DNA of 64,000 nt from Streptomyces sp. DG1A-41 (GTDB taxonomy: Bacteria > Actinomycetota > Actinomycetes > Streptomycetales > Streptomycetaceae), in contig NZ_CP146350.1 of assembly GCF_037055355.1 (NCBI RefSeq), positions 4,487,001-4,551,000 of the forward strand, read 5' to 3'. Position numbers and translations under genes: made by a program. Every line of letters begins with the position of its first letter. The first letter of the stretch is position 1. The notes beneath the pieces were generated by a model, which was not told the origin of the DNA, did no database searches, and saw only the letters and a program-made list of their open reading frames with translations. Of the stretch, positions 9,151 to 17,945 are shown one piece after another.

Positions 9151-10119
9151 GTGAGCGACGTCCGTAACGTGATCATCATCGGCTCCGGGCCCGCCGGCTA
9201 TACGGCGGCGCTCTACACCGCGCGCGCGTCGCTGAAGCCACTGGTGTTCGAGGGCGCCGTCACCGCCGGCGGTGCGCTCATGAACACCACCGACGTCGAG
9301 AACTTCCCAGGCTTCCAGGACGGCATCATGGGCCCCGAGCTCATGGACAACATGCGGGCCCAGGCGGAGCGCTTCGGGGCCGAGCTCATCCCGGACGACA
9401 TCGTCAACGTCGACCTGACCGGTGAGATCAAGACCGTCACGGACACGTCCGGTACCGTCCACCGGGCCAAGGCCGTCATCGTCGCCACCGGCTCGCAGCA
9501 CCGCAAGCTCGGTCTGCCGAACGAGGACGCCCTCTCCGGCCGTGGGGTGTCCTGGTGCGCCACCTGTGACGGGTTCTTCTTCAAGGACCAGGACATCGCC
9601 GTGATCGGTGGTGGCGACACCGCCATGGAGGAGGCCACCTTCCTCTCGCGGTTCGCCAAGTCCGTGACCGTCGTCCACCGCCGCGACACCCTGCGCGCCT
9701 CCAAGGCCATGCAGGAGCGCGCCTTCGCCGACACGAAGATCACGTTCGTGTGGGACAGCGAGGTCGCCGAGATCCAGGGCGACCAGAAGCTCTCGGGTCT
9801 GAAGCTGCGCAACCTCAAGACCGGCGAGCTCTCGGACCTGCCGGTGACCGGTCTGTTCATCGCCATCGGCCACGACCCCCGCACCGAGCTCTTCAAGGGT
9901 CAGCTCGACCTGGACGACGAGGGCTACCTGAAGGTGGACGCGCCGTCGACGCGCACCAACCTGACCGGTGTCTTCGGTGCCGGCGACGTGGTCGATCACA
10001 CCTACCGTCAGGCGATCACCGCGGCAGGGACCGGATGTGCCGCTGCTCTCGACGCCGAGCGCTACCTCGCCGCTCTCGCGGACGAGGAGCAGCCCGAGCC
10101 CGAGAAGACCTCTGTCTGA
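9151..10119 (+). CDS. trxB: Thioredoxin-disulfide reductase
   Basis: This FAD enzyme passes electrons from NADPH to thioredoxin in the cytoplasm. In the 322-residue product the FAD-binding motif GSGPAG starts at residue 11. The redox-active CATC pair is Cys136/Cys139, and the NADPH motif [10 protein letters not shown] follows near 153. The C-terminal FAD motif GVFGAGDV is near residue 270. An upstream in-frame extension is open, but the GTG at 9151 has GAGGA ahead of it and gives the normal start. trxA follows 47 bases downstream, so the two form an operon behind the SigR-type promoter. Confidence 0.96.
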   Translation: MSDVRNVIIIGSGPAGYTAALYTARASLKPLVFEGAVTAGGALMNTTDVENFPGFQDGIMGPELMDNMRAQAERFGAELIPDDIVNVDLTGEIKTVTDTSGTVHRAKAVIVATGSQHRKLGLPNEDALSGRGVSWCATCDGFFFKDQDIAVIGGGDTAMEEATFLSRFAKSVTVVHRRDTLRASKAMQERAFADTKITFVWDSEVAEIQGDQKLSGLKLRNLKTGELSDLPVTGLFIAIGHDPRTELFKGQLDLDDEGYLKVDAPSTRTNLTGVFGAGDVVDHTYRQAITAAGTGCAAALDAERYLAALADEEQPEPEKTSV

Positions 10120-10166
10120 CCCCTCTCCCTACCCGCCCCACGCACCAACCACTTAAGGAGCCCGCC

Positions 10167-10499
10167 GTGGCCGGCACCCTGAAGAATGTGACCGACGACT
10201 CCTTCGAGCAGGACGTCCTCAAGAGCGACAAGCCCGTCCTGGTGGACTTCTGGGCCGCCTGGTGCGGACCGTGCCGCCAGATCGCGCCGTCCCTGGAGGC
10301 GATCGCCTCCGAGTACGGCGACAAGATCGAGGTCGTCAAGCTGAACATCGACGAGAACCCGGGTACGGCCGCCAAGTACGGCGTCATGTCCATCCCGACC
10401 CTGAACGTCTACCAGGGTGGCGAGGTCGCCAAGACCATCGTGGGCGCCAAGCCGAAGGCCGCGATCGTTCGCGACCTCGAGGAGTTCATCGCCGAGTGA
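10167..10499 (+). CDS. trxA: Thioredoxin
   Basis: The 110-residue thioredoxin has the active site W-C-G-P-C at residues 32-36 and the cis-Pro loop (SIPTLNVY). It reduces protein disulfides and is recycled by TrxB. The start is a GTG with AAGGAG seven bases upstream, giving MAGTLKNVTDDSF. A longer in-frame reading upstream overlaps trxB and is rejected. A parS site and a strong terminator follow immediately. Confidence 0.97.
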   Translation: MAGTLKNVTDDSFEQDVLKSDKPVLVDFWAAWCGPCRQIAPSLEAIASEYGDKIEVVKLNIDENPGTAAKYGVMSIPTLNVYQGGEVAKTIVGAKPKAAIVRDLEEFIAE

Positions 10500-10529
10500 A
10501 CCGGCCGAGCCGTCTGAGCGACGGTGCAT

Positions 10530-10543
10530 GTTTCACGTGAAAC
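10530..10543. promoter_or_regulatory. parS site
   Basis: A perfect GTTTCACGTGAAAC between trxA and the convergent acetyltransferase gene. It lies immediately beside the shared terminator hairpin. Confidence 0.95.
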
Positions 10544-10544
10544 A

Positions 10545-10578
10545 CGAATGGGCCAACCCGAGAGGGTTGGCCCATTCG
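10545..10578. terminator. Bidirectional terminator between trxA and the GNAT gene
   Basis: A perfect 15 bp inverted repeat (10545-10559 with 10564-10578) with a GAGA loop, lying between convergent genes. The T run is short, as usual in streptomycetes. Confidence 0.85.
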
Positions 10579-10592
10579 TTTGACCTCTTCCT

Positions 10593-11210
10593 CTACAGCG
10601 GCCGCAGCGCCGGCTCCTTCTGTACGGCTCCCAGGAGCCGGTCCAGCGCCATCTCGACGTCTTCCTTCCAGGAAAGCGTCGACCGCAGTTCCAGTCTCAG
10701 TCGGGGATAGGTGGGGTGCTGCCGGACCGTCTTGAAGCCCACCGCCAGCAGATGATCGGCGGGCAGCACACAGGCCGGTTCCTTCCAGCGCGCATCTCCG
10801 AACGCCTCGATCGCTTTGAATCCGCGCCGCAGCAGATCCTTGGCGACCGTCTGGACCATCACCCGACCCAGTCCCTGCCCCTGGTACCCCGGCACGATGA
10901 ACGCGGTCATCAACTGAACCGCGTCGGGGGAGACGGGACTCGTGGGGAACGCCGTGGAGCGCGGGACATAGGCGGGCGGGGCGTAGAGCACGAAGCCCAC
11001 CGGTACGTCGTCGACGTACACGACCCGACCGCAGGATCCCCAGTCCAGCAGAACGGCCGAGATCCAGGCTTCCTTCTCCAGAGCGGACTCGCCCGCCTTT
11101 ACCGCGGCCTCACCGCTGACCGGGTCGAGCTCCCAGAAGACGCACGAGCGACAGCGCTTGGGAAGGTCCTGAAGGTTGTCCAGCGTGAGCGGTACGAGCC
11201 GACGCCCCAT
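10593..11210 (-). CDS. GNAT family N-acetyltransferase
   Basis: The 205-residue product carries the acetyl-CoA-binding motif (VPGYQGQGLGRVMVQTVAKD, Q/R-x-x-G-x-G/A pattern) in the middle. A Cys-rich N-terminal segment (CRSCVFWELD) is typical of a conserved actinobacterial subfamily next to parB. The substrate is unknown. The ATG at 11208-11210 is preceded by GAGGAA. It is convergent with trxA and lies downstream of parB. Family assignment is good; function is not predictable from sequence. Confidence 0.85.
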   Translation of the reverse strand: MGRRLVPLTLDNLQDLPKRCRSCVFWELDPVSGEAAVKAGESALEKEAWISAVLLDWGSCGRVVYVDDVPVGFVLYAPPAYVPRSTAFPTSPVSPDAVQLMTAFIVPGYQGQGLGRVMVQTVAKDLLRRGFKAIEAFGDARWKEPACVLPADHLLAVGFKTVRQHPTYPRLRLELRSTLSWKEDVEMALDRLLGAVQKEPALRPL

Positions 11211-11356
11211 GAAGGCTGTTCCTCGCTTCCTTGGCCTGCCGCGTCACGGGCGGCTGTCAGAGCGCTCCGTTCCCTGAGGAGACTGCCGATGAACCCACCG
11301 ACCGCTCCAAGCCCCAAACCGGCGCTCACCAGTCCAGTGCGGCTCATCGTTCGCAT
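11099..11356 (-). CDS. Possible small membrane protein overlapping the GNAT start
   Basis: An 85-codon frame starts at an ATG with AGAGGAAGG-type Shine-Dalgarno sequence upstream. It begins MRTMSRTGLVSAGLGLGAVGG, a short hydrophobic Gly-rich helix, then RERSALTAARD. It overlaps the first ~110 bases of the acetyltransferase gene in another frame, and its C-terminal third looks like out-of-frame coding sequence. The N-terminal half looks real; the gene may be shorter in relatives. Not recognised. Confidence 0.3.
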   Translation of the reverse strand: MRTMSRTGLVSAGLGLGAVGGFIGSLLRERSALTAARDAAGQGSEEQPSWGVGSYRSRWTTFRTFPSAVARASSGSSTRSAVRPR

Positions 11357-11459
11357 GGCCCCTGCCTTCCTCTCAGAGGTGCTGCCGGGTGGGTGCGCCG
11401 TATCCGAACGCATCGTATCCACGATGCGATTCCATCGATACCGCCAGAAAGGAAAGAGC

Positions 11460-11492
11460 GGGCCACGTTCCGGTACACACCGGACATGGCCC
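11460..11492 (-). terminator. Hairpin downstream of parB
   Basis: An interrupted inverted repeat: GGGCCA pairs with TGGCCC and CCGGT with ACCGG around an ACAC loop. It is 37 bases past the parB stop, so a terminator of the parAB operon is likely. Confidence 0.55.
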
Positions 11493-11528
11493 ACTCTGTC
11501 ATCCGCAACAGAGGCTCCTGCCGGAGGC

Positions 11529-12629
11529 TCAGGACTCGCTCTCCTCGGAGTCGCCATCCAGGAGGCTCTTCTGGAGAACCGACCCCTCGCCCGGAGCGAG
11601 TGAGCCGAGGATCCGCTCCAGGTCCTCCATGGAGGCGAACTCGACGGTGATCTTGCCCTTCTTCTGGCCCAGGTCGACCTTCACCCGCGTCTCGAAGCGG
11701 TCCGAGAGCCGTGTGGCGAGCTCGGACAGCGCGGGAGAGACACGGGCACCGGCACGCGGGCCCTTGGGCCGCTGGGCCTTCTGGGGACGCGACCCCATCA
11801 GGGTCACGATCTCCTCGACGGCCCGCACCGACAGCCCCTCGGCCACGATGCGATGGGCCAGCCTGTCCTGCTCCTCCGAGTCCTCGACGGACAGCAAGGC
11901 CCGCGCGTGGCCGGCGGAGAGCACTCCGGCGGCGACCCGGCGCTGCACCGCCGGCGAGAGCTTCAGCAGGCGCAGGGTGTTGGAGACCTGCGGGCGGGAT
12001 CGGCCGATGCGGTCCGCCAGCTGGTCGTGTGTGCAGTTGAAGTCCCGTAGCAACTGGTCGTAGGCGGCCGCCTCTTCGAGCGGGTTCAGCTGGGCGCGGT
12101 GGAGGTTCTCCAGCAGAGCATCCAGGAGGAGCTTCTCGTCCTCCGTGGCCCGCACGATCGCCGGGATCGCCTCCAGCCCCGCCTCGCGGCAGGCCCGCCA
12201 ACGGCGTTCGCCCATGATGAGCTCGTAGTGGGCGGGACCCACCTGCCGTACGACGACCGGCTGAAGGAGCCCCACTTCCTTGATGGAGGTGATGAGCTCG
12301 GCCAGCGCGTCCTCGTCGAAGACCTCACGCGGCTGCCGGGGATTCGGCGTGATCGAGTCGAGGGGAATCTCGGCGAAGTGCGCACCGATGGGCGCCGCAG
12401 GCGCGGGGGGAGCACTGGCCTGCGCCGGCTCCTCTGTCTCACGTGAAACAGCCGACAGCGTCGCCACCTTCGCTGCGGCCACCCCACGGTCATTCGGCAA
12501 CACGGGCACTGCCGCGGGGGATGCGGGAGCGGCGCCCCCCGCCGCAGCCTGGGCTACCGACTTCTCCGTCGGGGCAGCAGGGATCAGTGCGCCGAGACCA
12601 CGGCCCAGCCCCCTCCGTCGCTCGCTCAC
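11529..12629 (-). CDS. parB: Chromosome partitioning protein ParB
   Basis: ParB binds parS sites, spreads as a CTP-dependent clamp and organises the origin for segregation, notably during sporulation. The 366-residue protein starts MSERRRGLGRGLGALIPAAP. A linker of about 90 residues leads to the ParB/Srx domain (ITPNPRQPREVFDEDALAEL, then GERRWRA with the GERR CTP-site motif). A helix-turn-helix (YDQLLRDFNCTHDQLADRIG) and the C-terminal dimerisation domain follow. The parA stop overlaps its start, so the two are coupled. A one-mismatch parS lies inside the gene and is read as AVSRETE. Confidence 0.96.
   Translation of the reverse strand: MSERRRGLGRGLGALIPAAPTEKSVAQAAAGGAAPASPAAVPVLPNDRGVAAAKVATLSAVSRETEEPAQASAPPAPAAPIGAHFAEIPLDSITPNPRQPREVFDEDALAELITSIKEVGLLQPVVVRQVGPAHYELIMGERRWRACREAGLEAIPAIVRATEDEKLLLDALLENLHRAQLNPLEEAAAYDQLLRDFNCTHDQLADRIGRSRPQVSNTLRLLKLSPAVQRRVAAGVLSAGHARALLSVEDSEEQDRLAHRIVAEGLSVRAVEEIVTLMGSRPQKAQRPKGPRAGARVSPALSELATRLSDRFETRVKVDLGQKKGKITVEFASMEDLERILGSLAPGEGSVLQKSLLDGDSEESES
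12436..12449. promoter_or_regulatory. Degenerate parS site (one mismatch)
   Basis: GTCTCACGTGAAAC differs from the consensus palindrome at one position. It lies in the disordered N-terminal linker of parB and is a plausible weaker ParB site. Confidence 0.75.
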
Positions 12630-13703
12630 TGAATGCCCTCCACCATGCTCGGGTCGTTCTGCTGTGCGCCGATGTGGGCGTGCGTGGCGTCATAGCTGAT
12701 GCCAACGCCCTTCAGCGCGATCTCTCGTGCCGCCTCAAGGTATGAGAGGGCACCACTTGATCCAGGATCGTAAGTCAGGACCGTCTGCCCGTAACTCGGC
12801 GCCTCGGAGATACGGACGGACCTGGGAATACTCGTCCGCAGCACCTCGTCGCCGAAGTGGGTGCGCACCTCTTCCGCGACCTGGGACGCGAGTCGCGTCC
12901 GGCCGTCGTACATGGTGAGCAGGATGGTCGACACATGCAGGCCAGGGTTGAGGTGTCCCCGCACCAGGTCGACGTTCCGCAACAACTGCCCCAGCCCTTC
13001 CAGCGCGTAGTACTCACACTGGATCGGGATCAGAACCTCCTGCCCCGCCACCAACGCGTTGACCGTCAGGAGACCGAGAGAGGGCGGACAGTCGATGAGG
13101 ATGTAGTCCAGCGGCTGTTCGTACGCCTGGATGGCACGCTGTCAGCCGGCTCTCCCGTGCCACCAGGGACACCAGCTCGATCTCCGCACCGGCGAGATCG
13201 ATCGTGGCAGGGGCGCAGAAGAGGCCCTCGACATCGGGGACCGGCTGGACGACCTCGGAGAGCGGCTTGCTCTCCACCAACACGTCATAGATGGACGGAA
13301 CTTCGGCGTGATGGTCGATACCCAGCGCCGTGGACGCATTGCCCTGTGGGTCGAGGTCGACCACCAGAACCCGGCCACCGTGCAGGGCCAGCGACGCGGC
13401 AAGGTTGACGGTCGTCGTCGTCTTGCCCACACCGCCCTTCTGGTTGGCGACCACCATGATTCGGGTCTGCTCGGGCCGTGGCAGGCCCTCGCCGGCGCGG
13501 CCTAGAGCCTCCACCGCCAGTTGGGCAGCACGACCGATGGGAGTGTCGTCCATCGGAGGCGGTGTTTCACGTGAAACATCCGCCCCCATCGACTCGGTAC
13601 GGGGACCGGGGACCGGATCGGTCATCGGTCCCGCGATGTTGGCGTCGGACCGCAAGGATTCACTCTCCTCGACTTCAGGCTCGCAATGAACAGAGCCTCC
13701 CAT
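12626..13703 (-). pseudogene. parA: Chromosome partitioning ATPase parA, frameshifted as sequenced
   Basis: ParA is the Walker-type ATPase that positions ParB-origin complexes. The first part holds the deviant Walker A motif [15 protein letters not shown] and the [10 protein letters not shown] motif. At 13142 one extra base (T on the plus strand) shifts the frame after ARESRL, giving TACHPGV instead of the expected QRAIQAY. The remainder, from [20 protein letters not shown] to the stop, is intact in the other frame. Removing the base gives 358 residues, normal for streptomycete ParA. The N-terminal start is uncertain: ATG at 13703 is used, but the frame is open to a GTG at 13877. A sequencing error or a real mutation are both possible. 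Confidence 0.85.
13564..13577. promoter_or_regulatory. parS site inside parA
   Basis: A perfect GTTTCACGTGAAAC within the N-terminal extension of parA, read there as DVSRETP. Confidence 0.95.
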
Positions 13704-13861
13704 GTCTTCGGGGTCGTGAACCAGTGAGGCCTTCCGTTCTGTGGAGAAATCCACCTCTGTGGACAACTCAGTTCCCTCATCGAGTGACCCGAGAGGCTTG
13801 CGGTCGCGGGGTTCGGCCGCAGCGCGGCCACGACTGATGATGCCGTGCAGCAGTGAGCGAC

Positions 13862-13875
13862 GTTTCACGTGAAAC
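13862..13875. promoter_or_regulatory. parS site upstream of parA
   Basis: A perfect GTTTCACGTGAAAC ahead of parA. It lies in the probable parAB promoter region, so ParB binding could also affect parAB transcription (inference). Confidence 0.93.
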
Positions 13876-13959
13876 ACGATGCACAGCAGTTGCAGCCGGA
13901 CTGCCGCGACACTCCGGCATGCGTAGGTTTGGCAGCTTGTGTGGAGTACGTCTCGTCCT

Positions 13960-14043
13960 CAGGACGGATCAGCGTCGTCGGGCCCGGATGAGCGTCATCG
14001 GGATCGGATCAGCCGCTCCAGGACGGATCACCGTCGTCGGCGG
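13960..14043. repeat. Imperfect direct repeats at the rsmG 3' end
   Basis: Three related units of about 17-20 bases occur in this 84-base stretch: CGGATCAGCGTCGTCGGG, CGGATGAGCGTCATCGGG and CGGATCACCGTCGTCGG. They lie between the parA upstream region and the end of rsmG. Their role is unknown. Confidence 0.6.
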
Positions 14044-14696
14044 GCACGTCCCGTGCGAGCCGCCTTGGCGCGCTTCGCGGCGAAGCGCACACCGCCGGGG
14101 CTCTCCCCGACCTCGACCCGTACGACCGTGGACATTGGGTCCACCACGCCCTCACCGACATGCAGGATGGACGTCTCCACAGCACCCAGCTTGCTCAGGG
14201 CCGCCGACGCGCTCTTCAGCTCCTCCTCGGCGGTGTCACCCTTGAGCGCGAGCATCTCCCCGTACGGCCGCAGCAGCGGGATGCCCCACGTGGCGAGACG
14301 GTCGAGAGGAGCGACAGCTCGGGCCGTCACGACGTGGACGGGCTGGATCTTCCCCATGACCTCCTCGGCCCGGCCGCGCACGACGGTCACATGATCGAGG
14401 CCGAGCAGTTCCACCACTTCGGTGAGAAAGTTCGTACGCCGCAGCAACGGCTCCAGAAGCGTGATCTTCAGGTCCTCCCGGACCAGCGCCAGCGGAATGC
14501 CGGGGAGGCCGGCGCCCGAGCCGACATCGCACACCGTCACGCCCTCGGGCACGACCTCCGAGAGCACCGCGCAGTTCAGCAGGTGCCGCTCCCACAGGCG
14601 GGGCACTTCGCGCGGGCCGATGAGACCGCGCTGCACGCCCGCCTCAGCGAGCAGCTCGGCGTACCGCACCGCATCCGCGAAGCGATCACCGAACAC
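14028..14696 (-). CDS. rsmG: 16S rRNA (guanine527-N7)-methyltransferase RsmG
   Basis: RsmG (GidB) methylates G527 of 16S rRNA; loss gives low-level streptomycin resistance. The SAM-binding motif VCDVGSGAGLPGIPLAL and the following LLEPLLRRTNFL are present, with an Arg/Lys-rich C-terminus ending RRRR. The continuous frame starts at a GTG at 14694-14696. A better start (GTG at 14742, GGAAGGA upstream, reading VTEAAELP) lies in another frame and is separated by a C run at 14718-14721, so the 5' end probably contains an indel; corrected length would be about 237-238 residues. A hairpin separates it from jag. Confidence 0.9.
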   Translation of the reverse strand: MFGDRFADAVRYAELLAEAGVQRGLIGPREVPRLWERHLLNCAVLSEVVPEGVTVCDVGSGAGLPGIPLALVREDLKITLLEPLLRRTNFLTEVVELLGLDHVTVVRGRAEEVMGKIQPVHVVTARAVAPLDRLATWGIPLLRPYGEMLALKGDTAEEELKSASAALSKLGAVETSILHVGEGVVDPMSTVVRVEVGESPGGVRFAAKRAKAARTGRARRRR

Positions 14697-14820
14697 CTCG
14701 CGCGCCTGCTCGGGCGCGGGGAAGCTCCGCTGCCTCCGTCACGGGGGACCGTCCTTCCGTACGCGTCGGCGCACCCAGCGCCGACACCAGAACCACCAGA
14801 ACTATCAGGCTGACAAAGTT

Positions 14821-14849
14821 CGGCCCCGTCTGCGCAACAGACGGGGCCG
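14821..14849 (-). terminator. Terminator between jag and rsmG
   Basis: A 12 bp inverted repeat (14821-14832 with 14838-14849) with a 5-base loop. It lies just past the jag stop in the direction of transcription, so it probably ends the rpmH-rnpA-yidD-yidC-jag transcript. Confidence 0.8.
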
Positions 14850-14866
14850 GGGAAGCTAGGGGCCGA

Positions 14867-15379
14867 TCAGGCGGGAAGCACGACGACGAAGCGCTGCGGC
14901 TCCTCGCCCTCGGACTCGCTGCGCAGGCCCGCGGCCTTGACCGCGTCGTGCACGACCTTGCGCTCGAACGGCGTCATCGGCTTCAGCTTCACGGCCTCAC
15001 CGCTGCTCTTGGCCTCGGCGGCGGCCTTGGCGCCCAGCTCGGACAGCTCGGAGCGCTTCCGGGCTCGGTATCCCGCGATGTCGAGCATCAGCCGGCTGCG
15101 GTCACCGGTTTCACGGTGCACGGCCAGACGGGTGAGCTCCTGGAGCGCCTCCAGCACCTCCCCGTCACGGCCGACCAGCTTCTGCAGGTCGCGGCTGCCC
15201 GTGTCGCTGATGATCGAGACAGAGGCACGGTCGGCCTCGACGTCCATGTCGATGTCGCCGTCGAGGTCGGCGATGTCGAGCAGACCCTCCAGGTAGTCCG
15301 CCGCGATCTCGCCCTCCTGCTCCAGGCGGGTCAGGGTGTCTGCACCCTCGGCAGCGGCGGAGGTGGTGCCTTCCGTCAC
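14867..15379 (-). CDS. jag: Jag/KhpB family RNA-binding protein (KH and R3H domains)
   Basis: The product (170 residues) has an acidic N-terminal third, a KH-like domain (LVGRDGEVLEALQELTRLAVH) and a C-terminal R3H domain (VKLKPMTPFERKVVHDAVKA). Proteins of this type bind RNA and in firmicutes help control cell elongation; the streptomycete role is not established. It follows yidC by 15 bases, the conserved order in the origin region. The ATG is preceded by GGAG. Confidence 0.92.
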   Translation of the reverse strand: MTEGTTSAAAEGADTLTRLEQEGEIAADYLEGLLDIADLDGDIDMDVEADRASVSIISDTGSRDLQKLVGRDGEVLEALQELTRLAVHRETGDRSRLMLDIAGYRARKRSELSELGAKAAAEAKSSGEAVKLKPMTPFERKVVHDAVKAAGLRSESEGEEPQRFVVVLPA

Positions 15380-15394
15380 GGGATGGACTCCTTC

Positions 15395-16666
15395 TTACTT
15401 CTTGGACGGGGACTTGGGCCGCTGCGGACCCTTGCGCTGTCCGGACTGGGCCTTGCTGCGGGTACCGCTGCCGGACTTCGCGTCGGACTTCTTGGCAGCG
15501 GCGGCGGGCTTGGCGTCCTCGGGCTCGTCGGACTTGGTGAGCGACGTCTTCGGCTCGGACTCACCGGCCGCCTTCGCGGCGGACTGCCGCTGAGCCTTGG
15601 TCTGCCTCTTGGGCTGCTGACGCTTCGGCGTGCCGGTGGTCGGCGTACCGTCATCGGCCTCGACGACGGCGGCGGTGTCGCCCTTGATGACGGTGCCGTC
15701 GGCCTGAGCGGCGAGGCCGGCCTTGGTCAGGCCGTTGATGAACTTGCGCTCGAACTCGTTGCGATCGCGTCCCTTGGCGACGATCGCCTTGACGATGGCC
15801 CGGTCACGGCGCCGGCTGACCTTGCCGTGGCTGGTGACGTGCTTGTGCAGGCGCTCCAGGTACGAGGCCTGGGCCTTGGAACCCGGGGTCGGGTTGTTGT
15901 GGATGACGTACATCTGCTGGCCCATGGTCCACACGTTGGTGGTCAGCCAATAGACGAGGACACCGACGGGGAAGTTGATGCCGAAGACGGCGAACATGAT
16001 CGGGAAGACGTACATCAGCATCTTCTGCTGCTGCATGAACGGCGTCTTCACCGTGGTGTCGACGTTCTTCGTCATCAGCTGGCGCTGCGTGAAGAACTGC
16101 GACGCCGACATCAAGACGATCATGACGGCTGTGACCACGCGGACGTCGGTGAGGGAGGCACCGAGTGCTTCCACCTTCGACGAGCTGTCGGTGAACTTCA
16201 CCGCCAGAGGCGCACCGACGATGTGCGCCTTCTGGGCACTCTCCAGAAGGCTGGTGTTGATCACGCCGATGGTGTCGTTCGACGCGATGCTGTTCAGCAC
16301 GTGGTACAGGGCGAAGAAGAACGGGGACTGCGCCAAGATGGGAAGGCACGAGGACAGCGGGTTGGTACCCGTGTCCTTGTACAGCTTCATCATCTCTTCG
16401 GACTGACGCTGCTTGTCGTTCTTGTAGCGCTCCTGGATCTTCTTCATCTCGGGCTGGAGCGTCTGCATGGCCCGGGTCGCCTTGATCTGCTTCACGAAGA
16501 GCGGGATCAGGCAGATACGGATCAGGATCACCAGGGACACGATCGACAGGCCCCAGGCCCACCCGGTGTCAGGCCCGAAGAGGGCGCCGTACACCGAGTG
16601 GAACTGGACGATGACCCAGGAGACGGGTGTGGTGATGAAGCTGAAGAGGCTGGCAATCGTGTCCAC
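15395..16666 (-). CDS. yidC: Membrane protein insertase YidC
   Basis: YidC inserts and folds proteins in the cytoplasmic membrane, alone or with SecYEG. The 423-residue protein has the Oxa1/YidC core. TM segments include the start [20 protein letters not shown] and [20 protein letters not shown], whose Arg lies in the hydrophilic groove, and later [10 protein letters not shown]. The C-terminal tail of about 150 residues is Lys/Arg/Pro-rich and could contact ribosomes. The GTG start has AAGGAG eight bases ahead. It sits immediately downstream of yidD. Confidence 0.95.
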   Translation of the reverse strand: MDTIASLFSFITTPVSWVIVQFHSVYGALFGPDTGWAWGLSIVSLVILIRICLIPLFVKQIKATRAMQTLQPEMKKIQERYKNDKQRQSEEMMKLYKDTGTNPLSSCLPILAQSPFFFALYHVLNSIASNDTIGVINTSLLESAQKAHIVGAPLAVKFTDSSSKVEALGASLTDVRVVTAVMIVLMSASQFFTQRQLMTKNVDTTVKTPFMQQQKMLMYVFPIMFAVFGINFPVGVLVYWLTTNVWTMGQQMYVIHNNPTPGSKAQASYLERLHKHVTSHGKVSRRRDRAIVKAIVAKGRDRNEFERKFINGLTKAGLAAQADGTVIKGDTAAVVEADDGTPTTGTPKRQQPKRQTKAQRQSAAKAAGESEPKTSLTKSDEPEDAKPAAAAKKSDAKSGSGTRSKAQSGQRKGPQRPKSPSKK

Positions 16667-16669
16667 TAA

Positions 16670-17044
16670 TCATGCTCCTTGGGCATGGGACGGTGTCTCT
16701 GCGGCCGGGCTCGAAGGACTGGACCGACTTGTGGGAGAAGTCTGTCCCTCGATGGCCGGGACGGCGGCGGAGGGCCCGCCCTTGCGTGCACGCCACGCGT
16801 TACGCAGCATTTCGTGCCACCGTGGGCGCTTGCGCGGCGGGACATGGTCCACACCGCCCAGCGACCACGGGTTGCACCGCAGGATGCGCCAGGCCGTGAG
16901 TGCCGTTCCCTTGATGGCACCGTGCCGGTCGATGGCCGTGAAGCCGTAGTGGGAGCACGATGGGTAGTACTTGCAGACCGGCCCGAGCAGCGGACTGATC
17001 GTCCACTGGTAGAGCTTGATCAGAGCAAGCAGCGGGTACTTCAT
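16670..17044 (-). CDS. yidD: Membrane protein insertion efficiency factor YidD
   Basis: This 124-residue member of the DUF37/YidD family carries the diagnostic Cys-containing core [18 protein letters not shown] and the [17 protein letters not shown] block. It peripherally assists YidC-dependent insertion. The start overlaps the rnpA stop and the stop is 3 bases before yidC, so the genes are coupled. The C-terminal ~40 residues are Ser/Pro-rich and variable. Confidence 0.94.
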   Translation of the reverse strand: MKYPLLALIKLYQWTISPLLGPVCKYYPSCSHYGFTAIDRHGAIKGTALTAWRILRCNPWSLGGVDHVPPRKRPRWHEMLRNAWRARKGGPSAAVPAIEGQTSPTSRSSPSSPAAETPSHAQGA

Positions 17045-17412
17045 CGCGCGCCCCCTCCCAGCAGCCGCTGGAGGGCGGCATCCAGGTCTCGGGCCAGCTG
17101 TGCATGGTCGGCGTCGCCCGCACCGGGCAGTGCACGTACCACTACCAGGCTACCGGGGGGCAGCTGGGCGACTCGGTCGCGCATCAGGTGGCGAAGCCTG
17201 CGCTTCACTTTGTTGCGTACGACCGCACCACCCACGGCTTTGCTCACGACGAAACCCGCACGCGTCGGGGGAGCGCTCTCCCCAGGCGCATGCGGGTCCG
17301 TGGCACCGCTTCGAAGGTGGACGACGAGGTGCGGGCGTCCTGCCCGGCGTCCTCGCCGTACCGCGGTCGCGAAGTCCTCGCGCCGCCTCAGCCGGTTCTC
17401 GGTGGGCAGCAC
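17041..17412 (-). CDS. rnpA: Ribonuclease P protein component
   Basis: This small basic protein binds RNase P RNA and aids 5' maturation of tRNA. The 123 residues contain the RNR-type signature ([16 protein letters not shown]) and the N-terminal [14 protein letters not shown] helix. The start is GTG at 17410-17412. It lies 21 bases after rpmH, the universal rpmH-rnpA pairing. Confidence 0.95.
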   Translation of the reverse strand: MLPTENRLRRREDFATAVRRGRRAGRPHLVVHLRSGATDPHAPGESAPPTRAGFVVSKAVGGAVVRNKVKRRLRHLMRDRVAQLPPGSLVVVRALPGAGDADHAQLARDLDAALQRLLGGGAR

Positions 17413-17433
17413 GACGTCATGACCTGACCGGGA

Positions 17434-17571
17434 TCAGGCGGACAGACGGGCGCGACCCTTGCTACGGCGGGACGCGAGGATCGCGCGGCCGGCACGGGTG
17501 CGCATACGCAGCCGGAAGCCGTGGGTCTTCGCGCGACGACGGTTGTTCGGCTGGAAGGTGCGCTTGCTCAC
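17434..17571 (-). CDS. rpmH: 50S ribosomal protein L34
   Basis: The 45-residue protein translates as [20 protein letters not shown] and continues to an end of KGRARLSA, a textbook L34. The start is a GTG at 17569-17571. It is divergent from dnaA across a 374-base promoter region and leads the rpmH-rnpA-yidD-yidC-jag set. Confidence 0.97.
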   Translation of the reverse strand: MSKRTFQPNNRRRAKTHGFRLRMRTRAGRAILASRRSKGRARLSA

Positions 17572-17945
17572 TCGGGGGCTCCAGAAGAAATCGGTAGTTG
17601 CGGGGTGCCGTCCTGGCTGTCACCGTGCGCCCACGAGTAGCTCGCAGTTACGCCCGAGTGCACCGCTTACCGATCACCCAAATGATCTGTGCCCATCGGA
17701 GGCAGGCGGCAGCAGCCATCGACAACTCGACCTGGTTACGGTACGCGCGGCTACGCCATCCGGTCAAACCAGCATCCACCCGGAGACACTTGTCCACAGG
17801 CTGGGGACAACAACTTGAACCGCAGCGGCCGCCCTGACTACCGTGACGGAACTCCGATTCGTTCCCTTATCCCTGCCCCACCCGATTTACATCCCGAGCC
17901 GTCCCAGAACCACACGTTCGTGGGACCTGTGAGAGAGCGTGCCCT
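17572..17945. promoter_or_regulatory. Divergent rpmH/dnaA promoter region with a DnaA box
   Basis: This 374-base spacer holds the outward-facing promoters of rpmH (left) and dnaA (right). A consensus DnaA box TTGTCCACA lies at 17790-17798, about 150 bases before the dnaA start, consistent with the known autoregulation of streptomycete dnaA. Individual -10 and -35 hexamers are not assigned. Confidence 0.75.

Noticed and set aside
13877..13877. GTG at 13877 as the parA start
   Set aside because: It would place a parS site in the first codons and add ~58 residues of uncharacteristic sequence; the ATG at 13703 gives a typical length, though the true start is not settled.
14948..16669. 573-codon rightward frame opposite jag and yidC
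   Set aside because: Antisense shadow; Leu/Gly/Arg-rich low-complexity translation.
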